A program made the position numbers and the translations under genes. The notes beneath the pieces were generated by a model, which saw only the letters and a list, made by a program, of their open reading frames with translations, was not told where the DNA came from and did not search any database. Positions 11,109 through 21,564 of a stretch of DNA of 64,000 bases are shown piece after piece. The number at the start of each line of letters is the position of its first letter. Positions within the stretch are counted from its first letter, which is position 1. Location of the stretch: assembly GCA_021292165.1 (NCBI GenBank), contig JAHFWL010001001.1:248001-312000 (forward strand), given 5' to 3'. This DNA comes from Shinisaurus crocodilurus. Lineage: Eukaryota; Chordata; Lepidosauria; Squamata; Shinisauridae.

Positions 11109-11557
11109 ATTGGCTATATGCTACATCCAATACCAGAGGCAGTGTGCCTATGTACAGTCATGCCTTGGATTGAGAGCATAATTCCGGAAACATGCTTGTA
11201 ATCCAAAACACTCTTATATCAAAACAAAATCCCCCCCAAAAAATGTGTACAGAGATTTTTAATTTAAGCCGTACTACAGTACTTGTATTGCAAGACATCG
11301 CTTGTATATCAAGTCAAAAAAATTAAATAAATATTTAAAAATTTGCTTGTCTTGCAAAACGCTCTCAAACCAAGTTACTTGCAATCCAAGGTATTACTGT
11401 ATGCCAGTTGCTGGGGAACATGGGCAGGAGGGTGCAGTTGTACTCATGTCCTGCTTGTGGGATCCTGTGGGCAGCTGGTTGGCCACTGTGTGAATAGAAT
11501 GCTGGACTAGATGGACCCTTGGTCTGATCCACCATGGCTCTTCTTATGTTCTTATGA
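11109..11557 (+). mobile_element. CR1-like LINE 3' end, interrupted by a Tigger-type MITE
   Basis: The CR1-like sequence runs through GGCAGTGTGCCTATG, is broken at 11155-11399, and resumes GCCAGTTGCTGGGGAACATG. It ends CTCTTCTTATGTTCTTATG. The uninterrupted version can be read at 41337-41520, which shows the exact insertion site. Confidence 0.85.
11155..11399 (-). mobile_element. Tigger-type MITE, copy 1
   Basis: This 245-bp element has ends CAGTCATGCCTTGGATTGAG and (inverted) CAGTAATACCTTGGATTGCA, with TA on both sides (11153-11154, 11400-11401). No transposase is present. TA duplication and pogo/Tigger-like ends point to Tc1/mariner. Confidence 0.85.
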
Positions 11558-12019
11558 TGGGATCAAACCTTCTAAGTTTGGGGTAGTGTCCAACGGTGTC
11601 ATTCTGCAAACTCAAATAGCATTAATGGAGCTGCACCAAATCTTTCCATTGTGCAAGTGCTTGCGCATTATGCTTGCTCAACCAATTGTGCAACCGGTTG
11701 CTCCACCAGTTGTGCGACCACACTTGCACAAATGTAACTCTGGTTGGATTCCCCACTTGTGCCTAGTTCAGAACCTCGTTTGCACTAGCACAATGCCATC
11801 TGTGCTAGCGTAATGGCACAGTTGGATACTGCCCAGGGTTTCACATAGAAGCAGGTTGATCCACATGTGATACATTGAGATCCTCCCAGTTCAATTGCTA
11901 TGATATAAATGTTTTAAAATTAGAGGTCTTTAAAAAAAAAAAAGGAGGAAAAACAGCTCAGACAATGCTAATGAATGAACAAATTTCAGATTTGCAGACA
12001 CTTTCACTGAATTAATATA
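11558..12019. other. FBXW8 intron 4 with inverted TTGTGCAAG motifs
   Basis: No exon is seen. Within 11620-11850, CATTGTGCAAGTGC and its near complement CACTTGCACAAATG face each other, with further TTGTGCAAC/GTTGTGCGA words between. This suggests an old foldback repeat. Confidence 0.35.
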
Positions 12020-12264
12020 CAGTAATACCTTGGATTGCAAGTAACTTGTTTGAGAGTGTTTTGCAAGACAAGCAAATTTTTAAATATTTATTTATTTTTT
12101 ACATGATATACAAGCGACATCTTGCAATACAAGTACTGTAGTACGGCTTAAATTAAAAATCTCTATACACATTTTTTTGGGGGGATTTCGTTTTGATATA
12201 AGAGTGTTTTGGATTACAAGCACGTGTCCGGAACGAATTATGCTCTCAATCCAAGGCATGACTG
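12020..12264 (+). mobile_element. Tigger-type MITE, copy 2
   Basis: Same family as 11155 in the opposite orientation, again 245 bp. It begins CAGTAATACCTTGGATTGCA and ends CCAAGGCATGACTG, with TA flanks at 12018-12019 and 12265-12266. Confidence 0.85.
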
Positions 12265-13140
12265 TACATAAAAGAGAAACGGCAATGCAAACACATTGTT
12301 CCAAGATGGAAATAAAGGGAAAACAGCCCTGTATGTCTGTTTCATCTCATCTACGGGAAAAAGCCTCAGATTCTATCCTGTTCCCATTCAACCAACCGAA
12401 GAGATTGATGGATAGCAACTTGAGCTGTGGGCTGAGAGAGACCGCTCTCATCTCTCCTTTCTCTCCTGCTTATGGCCTGACATCAGAGAACTCAATCTGG
12501 CAGGCATGTGTTTATCAATAACACTTTGCACAGCGGTTACGATGCTTGTTTTCTGGGTCAGACCTTGGATTCCTTTTCATTTGAGACTGCGATGTTTGTG
12601 GTTACCTCACTCCCCAATCAATGTTGTATACAACCCAGCCTTTCTACGGTTACGCAGCTCGGATGAGTGGCTTAAAGTGACAGGAGCACTTCTCTACATG
12701 CGCCTCTGTTTCAAAACAATACAAAGCCACCTTCCTCCCCCCTCCCCTCGCCCAGGCTTAGAAAACGCCAAGACGGCGCTGCAAAATGGAGACTTCTCAA
12801 GGACACTTAGCAATTGTAGACAATTAGCAAGCAGCAGATTTTTTTAAAAAAAAATGTATCTGCAGATGGGAGCTCAAGTTGTTCCTCTTTTATCTCCATT
12901 TTGTGAGTCTAAATTCTCTTCTGCCTTAAGTAACTCAGTTTGGATTACTGAAAAGAGGTAACTGCCTTAAGAGCGTTGATCTATTTCACTTTCCCTTGCC
13001 CCCCCCCAATCTCTAGCCCAAAGGGGGGAGCAAAAACGCAGCCCCCACTGCCCGTAAAATGGATTTTTAGAACAAAAACAAAAAGGCAAACAATCTCAAC
13101 TTCTCCGTTTTAGTGCTACTGAGCACTATGGAACAGTTTA
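12265..13140. other. FBXW8 intron 4, unique, candidate conserved region
   Basis: This repeat-free stretch has no exon. Positions 12280-12720 have the even composition typical of intronic conserved elements, but this cannot be tested here. Confidence 0.25.
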
Positions 13141-13156
13141 CCACCAAAGCACTGAA

Positions 13157-13171
13157 TTTCAGCAGCAAACC

Positions 13172-13205
<34 letters not shown>

Positions 13206-13218
13206 TTTGCTGCTGAAA
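13157..13218. repeat. Perfect 16-bp inverted repeat around (AT)n
   Basis: TTTCAGCAGCAAACCA at 13157-13172 is exactly complementary to TGGTTTGCTGCTGAAA at 13203-13218, with an AT run between them. A second AT run follows to 13232. A cruciform is possible. Confidence 0.9.
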
Positions 13219-13481
13219 TATATATATATATATCCCCCCCTTCGGTGTGGTCCACAGGGGAAGGCCGCAGGGGGGGGGGAAATGGGCCCTGGACCTCCTG
13301 CAGTGGCCCACCCCTGCTCCAGCCATTTGGAGACAACGGACACCCTTCCCCGTTCTTCCTTCCCTCTTCCTCGCCTCTTTACTCATTGATACCCTTAAGG
13401 CAAGCAAGAGATGAGACTGGTCAGACATTACGTTAGTGAGATATTGCTGTTTCATTCAAAATATTATTAGAAACAACATAA

Positions 13482-13816
13482 GGAAGGCCCATAGCTCAGT
13501 AGTGGAGCACATGCTTTGCATGTGGAAAGCCCCAGGTCCCATTCCTAGCACTTAAAGCAGGGCTCTCCAACCTTGGGTCCCCAGATGTTGCTGGACTACA
13601 GCTCCCAGAATCCCTTGCCATTAGCCATGCTGGCTGGGTATGCTGAGAGCTGTAGGCCAGCAACATCTGGGGGCCCAAGGCTGGAGAGTCCTGACTTAAA
13701 GGATCTTAGACAGCACACCGAGACATCTCTCTGCCCGAGCCCCTGGAGAGCTCCTACCAAGTCACACTAGACATTACTGGGCTAGCTGGACCAGTAGTCT
13801 ATAAGGTGGCTTCGTA
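13482..13816 (+). mobile_element. tRNA-Ala-like SINE interrupted by a hAT MITE
   Basis: The head CCATAGCTCAGTAGTGGAGC...ATGCTTTGCATG resembles tRNA-Ala (TGC anticodon) boxes A and B. The tail runs to CTATAAGGTGGCTTCGTACG. The SINE is split by a MITE at 13558-13693. Confidence 0.8.
13558..13693. mobile_element. hAT palindromic MITE with exact 8-bp duplication
   Basis: It runs from CAGGGCTCTCCAACCTTGGG to its near complement ending GAGAGTCCTG. ACTTAAAG is present at 13550-13557 and again at 13694-13701. The centre holds the GGACTACAGCTCCCAGAAT arms. Confidence 0.9.
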
Positions 13817-14339
13817 CGTTCAATAGGGAACGCAATCAGTATAGTACGGAAGAGTCCCAAACAGCAAGATCCCTTTTAAAAAGAAGTCCCTGGTCCTGAT
13901 CAGAGCCATTTCTCGATGCATTTCTATCCCGTAAATTGGTGCTTTACGCTCATCATTATAGATGGTTTTGGTGTGTGTCAAGTCAACAAGGCAACTAACA
14001 TTTGTATCACACCTGGGGGCCTATACTCTCATGACGACGTTCTAAAATTAGCACTGTTGATTCTCTAAGCTCATGCATACCTTCGCAGTCACTTTTTCCC
14101 TTGCTGCTAAAATAATCTCTTCTTAGGTCATTTTTTAATCTAGTCTACATTTCTCATGCTTGAAGCCAACAATAACGGCAAGAACAACTCCTGATGGACA
14201 AATATCCAAAGGCAAGAGTTGGGTAAATAAAGCCAAGGAAGTGGACAATTCCTGGAGGACACGTCTATCAATAGCTATTATGTTAGTCAAGATGGTTAAA
14301 CGGAACCTCCAGCTTCAAAGGTACTGAGCCTGTGAGTGG
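13817..14339. other. FBXW8 intron 4, unique sequence
   Basis: No repeat family or exon is recognised. Confidence 0.35.
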
Positions 14340-14548
14340 CCATACCTCACGAGTAGAGCACATGTTTTAAATGCAGAAGGTCCCCAGTTCAGCCTTTGGC
14401 ATCTCCAGTTAAATAAAGGATCAGGTAGCAGGTGATGGGAAAGACCTCTGCCCAGGACTCTGGAGAGTGGCTGCCAGTCAGAGTGGACAAGACAGGGCTA
14501 GATGGACAAATAGTTTGACCTATTAGAAGGCAGCTTCCTAATGTTCCT
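14340..14548 (+). mobile_element. tRNA-Ala-like SINE
   Basis: This has a degenerate tRNA head (GAGTAGAGCACATGTTTTAAA, then CAGAAGGTCCCCAGTTCAG) and the family tail AGAAGGCAGCTTCCTAATG. Confidence 0.8.
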
Positions 14549-14681
14549 ACTGCTTGAACAATGCTGAGGACCAGGCAGGAGCTGTGGCTTCCAGGCCTTG
14601 CCTGTAAGCTTCCCATAGGCATCTGGCTGGCCATTGATGGATACAGGATGCTGGCCAAGATGAAGCAGAAACAGGCCCAGC

Positions 14682-14886
14682 ATCATGGTAGGCATGGTTG
14701 GGCACATGCTGAGGGCCCACACCCCAGCAGGGGCCCACTGACAACCACCCCCTGGACTTGCTCTTCTTTCTCACTGCAACCTGCTTGTTCACTTGCCTCT
14801 TGCTTTGGCCCAGACAACGGTGGTGCTGAGGAGGAGCAGCAGCAGATGCCACTACCTACTTGCTCACTGGCTCTCTCTGCCTGTCA
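14682..14886 (-). mobile_element. hAT-like element, CAGTGCTGGC family, partial
   Basis: This matches the complement of 9900-10272 over GCCCACACCCCAGCAGGGGC and the later TGCTCACTGGCTCTC part. The left end is missing or diverged. Confidence 0.6.
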
Positions 14887-15125
14887 AGCAAGTGTGGTGT
14901 AGTAGTTAAGAGTGTTCGACTGGGACTGAGGAGGCCTACATTCAAGTTCCCACTCAGCCATGAAGCTCCCTGGGCAACTTTGGGCCAGTCACTGACTCTC
15001 CGCCTAACCTAACTCACAGGGTTGTTGTGAGGATAACATGGAGAGGAGGAGGATCACATACAGCACCTTGGGCTCCATGAAGGTAAAGGAGGGATATAAA
15101 TGTAACAAATAACATAAAATAAATT
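14887..15125 (+). mobile_element. Sauria SINE
   Basis: The tRNA-related head GTGTGGTGTAGTAGTTAAGA is followed by the conserved CTCACAGGGTTGTTGTGAGG and the RTE/BovB-like 3' end GGGATATAAATGTAACAAAT. Confidence 0.85.
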
Positions 15126-16476
15126 TACCAGCTAGTATTCCAACAGAGAGTAAGATTGGAGAAAAAGGCGGGTGGGCACGTCCCTTACATGCTTGCTTGT
15201 TTGCTACTTGCTTGAGGAATCTGCAACTTATTTGCATTCTGCAATCACCTCACTGCTTGCACCACTTCCGTTCACAGTACACTGTAGTTCTGCTTTGTGG
15301 AAGAGAGCAGGTCCTATGATCACACCTAATTTTGATAGTATGTAGTCCAGGCAAACTGCTATGAATGATATTTGGTGTGATGTCTGAATGAACCTTCCAA
15401 AGACAGCAAAATATGAGGAACTCACAGGGCAGAGCAGTTGCTGAGCTGTGTGTGGCTACTACCAGGAATATTATTTTCAGAAATCCATCTTTCTGCAGCA
15501 AGACTGGATTTGCGCAAACATCCGCCACCCTGGGGTCATGAAAATGCCACGAGTCCCTCTCCATGAATTCCTCAAAGATACCTGAACAAGGGCCATAGCG
15601 GCTGCAAATGGAGGTAACAGTCGAAGAAAAATAAAAATTAAGTCCCTTTAAGGAGCACAGTCAATACCGACTTAGCTTTTAGCTAGACACAATCAATGCG
15701 CAACATTTCATCCTGCAAAAAAGAACTACTCTATGAATTTCTTTCAAGCAGCCTTCGCCTCGGCCACTCAAAGAATCTGGCATTAATGGCACAGGGGATT
15801 TTTTTAAAAAACAAACAAACAGACAATTGACTAATCCCACTCTACAAAAACATATCATTAAAATGAAGTGTTGCTGTAAAATGCCATACATTGATTTATG
15901 ACAAGACTGAGCCAATTTCACAGTTCCTATGACATCACCACTTTTATGCACTGCCCGGCGTGGTGGCTTCAGAAGGACCGAGAGGCAGAAAAACCAGGGG
16001 AATGCTCTAGCCCATGTTTAAACACACTCTATGTACCAGGCAGGGTCAGGGTAAGTAGATTAGTGATTATCAGGGGACATCCATTCTCAAAAGGACCCAA
16101 CAGTTTTTAGCGTTGAAACAAGGTTAATAAGGTTCACGGCTCTAGAAGACCTGCAGGAATAAACCTTTTAAACTCTGCATTGCAGATAAAGCCATTGCCG
16201 TGATAAACAGAAAGGACATGCCATTGTGGGAGTGCAGAAATATCTCTTGGAGGCTCAGAAAATACAACATGAGATACACAGAACTACACAATATAAACCC
16301 TGTTACAGGCACGAAGGGTACCAAGTATAGTTTAGCTTTAACTACTGCCATAGCCAGAGGCATTCGTTTAAAAGCCACAATAATAAGTTTACCTCTATTA
16401 AATAACAGATTCATTGTGTGGCTTGGGGATAAAACAATCAGGATTACAATACTTCAATCCAAAATGCACATTTAAA
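15126..16476. other. FBXW8 intron 4, long repeat-free stretch
   Basis: No exon or repeat is recognised over 1.3 kb. The AT-rich part at 16140-16470 looks unusually clean and could hold conserved non-coding sequence. Confidence 0.3.
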
Positions 16477-16700
16477 AAGAAATTACTACATTCAAATCCC
16501 ACTTTTTCCACTCCAAGGAACCCAAGGCGGCTTACATGATCTTCCTCTCCATTTTATCCTCACAACAACCCTGTGAGGTAGGTTAGGGGGAGTGTCAGGG
16601 ACTGGCCCAGAGTCACCAGTGAGCTTCATGGACGAGTGGGGTCTTGAACCTGGATCTCCCAAGTCCCAGTCCAACACTCTCATCACTACACTAGCACATT
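16477..16700 (-). mobile_element. Sauria SINE
   Basis: This is the complement of the family. CCAAGGCGGCTTACATGATC and CTCACAACAACCCTGTGAGG are followed by the tRNA-related head (CCCAGTCCAACACTCTCATC). Confidence 0.85.
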
Positions 16701-16980
16701 GACCCGTGGCAGAAAAATATCTCAAATTCCACTGAGTTAAGATGAGTTGTTGTCTTTCAGTAGCCAGCCTTGCAAAATGGCGGGGGGGGGGGGGGAGAGC
16801 TGGAAAAGGATTTCAAACTCCTAAGCACCAGCAGCTCCCTTTTAGGTGACTGAATGGCCAATATTTTCCAGCACCCAGTAGATAATTTAAAATGGTAACA
16901 ACAGCAACAACCATTTTACAGAAGCTATTTCCAATATAAAAACACACATTTTAAATTCACCTTCCGTGAATCAATCAGTG

Positions 16981-17205
16981 GGCCGGTTTGCACGCTCAAA
17001 TAAGCCACCCCGAGCGGTATGGCTTGTTTGAAGGGAAAACAACCCCTCAAATAACCCTACTGCCCTGGGTTACTCTAGGGTTGTTTCCCCCTCAAACAAG
17101 CTATGCCACCTGGGTTCAGATGATACGACAAGCTGTGCTTGGGCAGGTATTTAGGGAAATGGCGGACAGCACACACTACCAATTAAAATAAGCCACCATG
17201 GCTTT
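16981..17205. repeat. Degenerate foldback repeat
   Basis: Inverted blocks TGGCTTGTTTGA...CTCAAACAAGCTATGCC surround AGGGTTGTTT words. A CCTGGGTTCAGATGATACG end resembles the GGGTTCAGACAACACG family. Confidence 0.45.
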
Positions 17206-17261
17206 ACATTTCCAGTATAAACCAATCTAGTATAAACCAATCTAGCAACCTCTAGTGCAGT

Positions 17262-17330
17262 GTTCTCCAACCTTGGGTCCCCAGAAGTTTTTGGCCTACA
17301 ACTCCCAACATGCCCCAGCCAGCTAACAGC
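17262..17330. mobile_element. hAT palindromic MITE, half copy
   Basis: Only the left arm GTGTTCTCCAACCTTGGGTC...CCTACAACTCCCAACATGC remains. Confidence 0.7.
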
Positions 17331-17339
17331 TAAGCATTT

Positions 17340-17750
17340 AACACTACTTCATATTCCTTTCCAGGGACTACATATGGAATAAAATTAAGAAGGCAAACAA
17401 AAGGATAGGAACATTAACATTAGTAAAGAGCAATATTGCTCAGGCAACCATTTCCCAATAAACTGGAGCTCTACGACACGTTCACCACATCTGGGGCAAA
17501 ATCTGCTCTGTTTTTAGCACAGTACGAACAGTTACTATTTTCAACTGTATAGATCTTGTCTAATTTCAAAGGTGTTAAATGCCATTGCATCGCCATTTTT
17601 ATACAGTTCTCTCTCGGCAATGAGCTCACGGTAAACTGGCTTCCAGGTCTAAAAAGGAAAGACCAAACCTCTGGTGAAATTGCCCTTTGTAGACCCTTTC
17701 CCCATTTCTGTAGGTAATATCTTACACCTGCAGTATTAAGATACAATACA
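17340..17750 (-). mobile_element. L1-like ORF2 C-terminal remnant
   Basis: The minus-strand frame at 17471-17746 contains MQWHLTPLKLDKIY followed by CSYCAKNRADF. This resembles the W.LTP.RL...CW.C motif of the L1 ORF2 cysteine-rich region. It is a fragment, with no reverse transcriptase core in the window. Confidence 0.5.
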
Positions 17751-18265
17751 GTTTGGGGAAAAAGTATTTGTGCCTGGACCCAAAATCATAAGAGTGCAAC
17801 ACTACAGAATTGATGCTTGATAGATCTCGGGAGTCCTCCACTTATCCAAAGCCCACCCAGTGAGAACCAGGCAGGCCGGAAGGAGCAACAGAGGCTTTTA
17901 CAGCCTCTCCATCCTCTGTTTTAGCATTTTGTGATATAGTCCATCTAGCCTCTGAGCCCATCTAGCTTGCTTAACTTGCTGTGGGTGGAGACGGAACAAA
18001 GAGGCTTGTGGATCCATGTCCAATCCTCCCCCCTGCCCACCCACCGGCACAATTGAGCTTCTGAATTGACCAATCATTCCTCTTGGTAATGACTGCACCA
18101 ATTACTTCCCTAAAGCAGAAGCATCACCCAGGGAAACTCAGGATAACTTGCACTGGAGCAGCATCACTTTCAACACAGAAGATGCCTCCATAAAGGGATT
18201 CCTATTGTATTCATTACATACAGACAGCATCTTCCAAGTGATTACGGTAACTTCCAGTGTCAATA
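17751..18265. other. FBXW8 intron 4, unique sequence
   Basis: No family or exon is recognised. Confidence 0.35.
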
Positions 18266-18520
18266 CAGTAATACCTTGGATTGCAAGTAACTTGGTTTGA
18301 GAGCGTTTTGCAAGACAAGCAAATTTTTAAATATTTATTTAATTTTTTTTTTTTACTTGATATACAAGCGACGTCTTGCAATACAAGTACTGTAGTACGG
18401 CTTAAATTAAAAATCTCTGTACAAATTTTTTGGGGGGGGATTTCGTTTTGATATAAGAGTGTTTTGGATTACAAGCACGTTTCTGGAACCGAATTATGCT
18501 CTCAATCCAAGGCATGACTG
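18266..18520 (+). mobile_element. Tigger-type MITE, copy 3
   Basis: This 255-bp copy begins CAGTAATACCTTGGATTGCA and ends CCAAGGCATGACTG. TA lies at 18264-18265 and 18521-18522. Confidence 0.85.
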
Positions 18521-18946
18521 TATTGTTCGTTAATCATGAGGGTTAAATGCTAGACTGACTGAACATTAGGACCTGCATACCTAACCATTTGTTTCTCAGT
18601 ACAAATCTTGCGGACTGCTCAGATACACCCCGTCAATGTGTGAAAATTTTTCTCAGGAGGTGAGCCAAAGTTAGCGTTTTCCCAACAGCACAGCAAAAAA
18701 AATAATAATATATTAATATTTTATTATCAAGTATACGCTCACCAAAAAACCCGACATTTGAGCTTCTGGGACTTTTCAGTGTTTATTTTAATTTGTTTTT
18801 ATTATATCTGTTTTCAGAGGGATCGCCGTGTCGGCCCATTACAGCCGACACAAGCCAGTCTTAAAGACGGACATATACCGTCTATATATATATATATATA
18901 TATATTGTGGCATTGGGTATCACGGACTAGAGCCAATTTAATCTGC
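18521..18946. other. FBXW8 intron 4, unique with (TA)n
   Basis: A TA run lies at 18882-18905. Just before it, GTGTCGGC (18828-18835) and GCCGACAC (18844-18851) form an 8-bp perfect hairpin. No gene is seen. Confidence 0.45.
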
Positions 18947-19092
18947 TAGTACAGCCATCCCACAATCTGGAGCCTGCCAGATGTCTTCAGACTACCGCCC
19001 CCATCATCCCCAGACAACAAGTGCCATTGCTGGCTGGGGATGATGGGATTTCCAGTCCAAGACATCTAGAGGCCACCAGGTTGGGGAAGACT
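18947..19092. mobile_element. hAT palindromic MITE
   Basis: Left arm CTGCCAGATGTCTTCAGACT, centre GCTGGCTGGGGATGATGGG, right arm ending CCACCAGGTTGGGGAAGAC. Confidence 0.75.
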
Positions 19093-19332
19093 GTGCTAGT
19101 CTTTAAAACACCATCAGATGAATTGTGTTCGATCTGAATTGTTGTTTATTCTTATTTCGTTGTAAGCCAACCCTATTTACATAGAACTGTAGCTGGAAAG
19201 TTCACCTCCCCAAGCAGCCTCAATTAGTTCTACTCTCTGGGCCACAAACCATCACAATACCCAATTACACTCAGTGGGAGGCAGGAGAAGAGTTCAGGCT
19301 GCACAGAAAGGACAAAGCTACCGTATGCTTAC

Positions 19333-19421
19333 CCAGCGATGACCACTCCATCACAAGAATGCACGTCGCACAGAACTTTCCCAAGTTCGTACTGCAGCTG
19401 GCTCACAGCGCCAATGCGATT
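19333..19421 (-). CDS. FBXW8: FBXW8 exon 4
   Basis: This internal coding exon links the F-box region to the first WD40 blade. The acceptor reads TCTGTGCAG just before 19421 and the donor is GTAAGC at 19332-19327. Translation starts NRIGAVSQL and ends VLCDVHSCDGVVIAG, against human NRKGAVSEL...VLCDVHSHDGVVIAG. The exon is 89 nt: 29 codons plus GG, which needs one base from exon 5 to complete the glycine codon. It enters in phase 0 and leaves in phase 2. The reading frame is intact. Together with exons 3 and 5 it shows that the gene is on the minus strand and continues leftwards. Confidence 0.95.
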
Positions 19422-19491
19422 CTGCACAGAAAGGAAGGAAAACATTGCTAGTTCTGACCAGTCACCCAGGATTCCTTACAATTCTACTTCC

Positions 19492-20232
19492 CCTTCACTG
19501 GAAGGGCCACAGCTCTTTGCATTCAAAAGGACCCAGGTTCAATCCCCAGAACCTCCAGGCAGGGCTGGGAAAGACAGAAGAGCCCTGCTGGATCAGACCA
19601 AGAATCCATCTAGTCCAGCATTATGTTCACACAGTGGCCAACCAGCTGTCTGTGGGAAGCCCGCAAGCAGGACATCATCACAAGAGCACGCTCCCACTCA
19701 TGTTCCCCAGCAACTGGTGTACATAGGCATACTGCCTCTGTTACTGGAAGAAGCATATAGCCATCAGGACTAGTAGCCATTGATAGCCTTATCCTCCATG
19801 AATTCCTCTAGTCCCCTTTTAAAGCCATCCAAGTTGGTGGCCATCATTACATCTTGTTGTAGCAAATTGTGTAGAAGGACCTCCTTTTATCAGCCCTGAA
19901 TCTCCCACCAATCAGCTTCATGGGATGACTTCATTGGGTTCTAGTATTTCTCCACACCCACGCCTAATTTTGTACACCTCTATCATGTCTCCCCTTACTC
20001 AGCTTTTTCCTAAGCTAAATAGTTCCAGATGTTGTAACCCTTCCTCATAGGGGAGTTGCTCCTGTCCCTTGATAATTTTAGTTGCTCTTTTCAGCCCTTT
20101 TCCCAACTCTACAATATCCTGTTTTAGACGAAACCGTGGAGAACTGCTGATAGTCAGAGTAGACAATACTGAGCAAGAAGGACCAATGGTCTGAGCTCAG
20201 TAGAAGGCAACATTTCTTATGTTCCTGTATTC
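19492..20232 (+). mobile_element. tRNA-Ala-like SINE split by a CR1-like LINE
   Basis: The head GGGCCACAGCTCTTTGCATT...CCAGGTTCAATCCCC is followed by GGCAGGGCTGGGAAAGAC. The SINE then breaks and resumes at about 20128 with GAAACCGTGGAGAACTGCTG, running to the tail GGCAACATTTCTTATGTTCC. Confidence 0.7.
19575..20127 (-). mobile_element. CR1-like LINE 3' region
   Basis: This is the longest CR1-like stretch in the window. The minus-strand 3' end is at 19575 (CCCTGCTGGATCAGACC). The body contains CACCTCTATCATGTCTCCCC and CTCATAGGGGAGTTGCTCC, blocks typical of sauropsid CR1/L3-type 3' regions. It is 5' truncated. Confidence 0.75.
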
Positions 20233-20236
20233 AGGG

Positions 20237-20405
20237 GATATGCTGTAGCTGAGTGGTAGAGCACCTGTTCTGCATGCAGAAGGTCCTGGGTTCAATCCCT
20301 GGCATCTCTAGGCAGGGATGGTCAAGAGTCCTGCCCGAAACCACCAGTCATGCTAAGCTAGATGGGCCAATGGGCTGAATCTATATAAGGCAGCTTCTTG
20401 TATTC
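20237..20405 (+). mobile_element. tRNA-Ala-like SINE
   Basis: A clear head, TGTAGCTGAGTGGTAGAGCA, then CTGCATGCAGAAGGTCC and GGGTTCAATCCCTGG. The tail is ATATAAGGCAGCTTCTTG. Confidence 0.85.
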
Positions 20406-20568
20406 CTAGGTTCCATCCCAGGCATCTCCAGCAGGGTTCTCAGGTAGCAGATGCTGGGAAAGGCTTCTGTTGGAAAACCTGGACAGCAAATACCAGTCAG
20501 AGCAGGCAATACTAGACTAAGACAGACCAATGGTATGGGGCTTAGTATAAGGCAGTTTCATATATTCA
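20406..20568 (+). mobile_element. tRNA-Ala-like SINE, 5' truncated
   Basis: It starts within box B (GGTTCCATCCCAGGCATCTCC) and ends in the tail GTATAAGGCAGTTTCATA. It directly follows the previous copy. Confidence 0.75.
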
Positions 20569-20678
20569 AAGCTGCCCAACTTCATGGGGAAATGGAAAGC
20601 CCCACACAGCCAGCAGGGAAAGCTATATCTCTGTGATCATGTCCCAAAAGGATGGCAACACCCAAGCCTCCACTACAG

Positions 20679-20814
20679 CAGGGGCGGGCAACTTGTGGCC
20701 CTCCGGTTGTTTTGGCCTACAACTCCCATCAGCCCTAGCCAGCATAACCAATGGTGAGGGATGCTGGTAGTTGTAGGCCAAAGCATTTGGAGGGCCACAT
20801 GCTGTTCACCCCTG
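20679..20814. mobile_element. hAT palindromic MITE
   Basis: CAGGGGCGGGCAACTTGTGG pairs with its near complement ending GTTCACCCCTG. CACTACAG lies before and CACTAGAG after, an 8-bp duplication with one mismatch. Confidence 0.85.
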
Positions 20815-20979
20815 CACTAGAGGTTCAAGACAACTCACCTTGGGAAATCCAGAAGAAGTCTAAAGGCTAAGGCCTTTTCACTCTTTACATTTTTTAGGTA
20901 TACTCAACACTGTAGGTATGTTAACGCGCACAAATATGAACACCACCATTAGCCTGGACATCTTGAAGGAGGAAATGTT

Positions 20980-21439
20980 CTAAACCTGGGGTCTCCAATG
21001 TGGTGGTGTTAGGCACCAATGTGCCCATACACACACCTGTCTTGGCACCTGACACGTTCCCTGCCCCTTCCAATTTTTATTTTACTTCTTGAGACTTTAA
21101 AATTAAAATTGCACTTTAAAAAAACACAAAAACCTGGGAATGCTGCGATACAAACTGTGCCAAGTGCCATTTGTACTTCTGTTCAAAAGAGTGGTTGTGC
21201 TTTTTGAGCTCAGAGGCCACGTCTGCCTTGTATAAGGTTCTTGAGCGAGTTACTTTTCTTTTAGTCTCATCACTTTACCTTCTGGAAAAAAACTGTTTAT
21301 GACTGGCCATGAAACTACGGCAGCTATTTTATGAATGAGCAGGCCCCCGCCCATGGCAGCCATTTTGTGAGAGTACCCATGACACTCTCTCAAAATTCCA
21401 AATGTGCTCACCGACCCTAAAAGGTTGGGGCACCCTGTT
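20980..21439. mobile_element. hAT-like element, second copy at 53264
   Basis: The left end CTGGGGTCTCCAATGTGGTG and right end GTTGGGGCACCCTG are imperfect inverted repeats. The interior GGCAGCCATTTTGTGAGAGT matches the complement of 53264-53690. TTCTAA is shared in both flanks. Confidence 0.6.
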
Positions 21440-21564
21440 CTAAGTGGCTTCAGAAGCTGCTGTCAATCCAAAGATTCTGCATTTCTAACAGCAGCAGAAA
21501 GGCTCTTCCCAGTTTAGTTTTTTTTAGCATTATGATCGGTACCAGAAGAACTCCATACAGTTAC

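Noticed and set aside
20237..20320. tRNA-Ala genes at SINE heads
   Set aside because: The heads lack a foldable complete tRNA, are followed by a shared SINE body, and occur in about fifteen copies.
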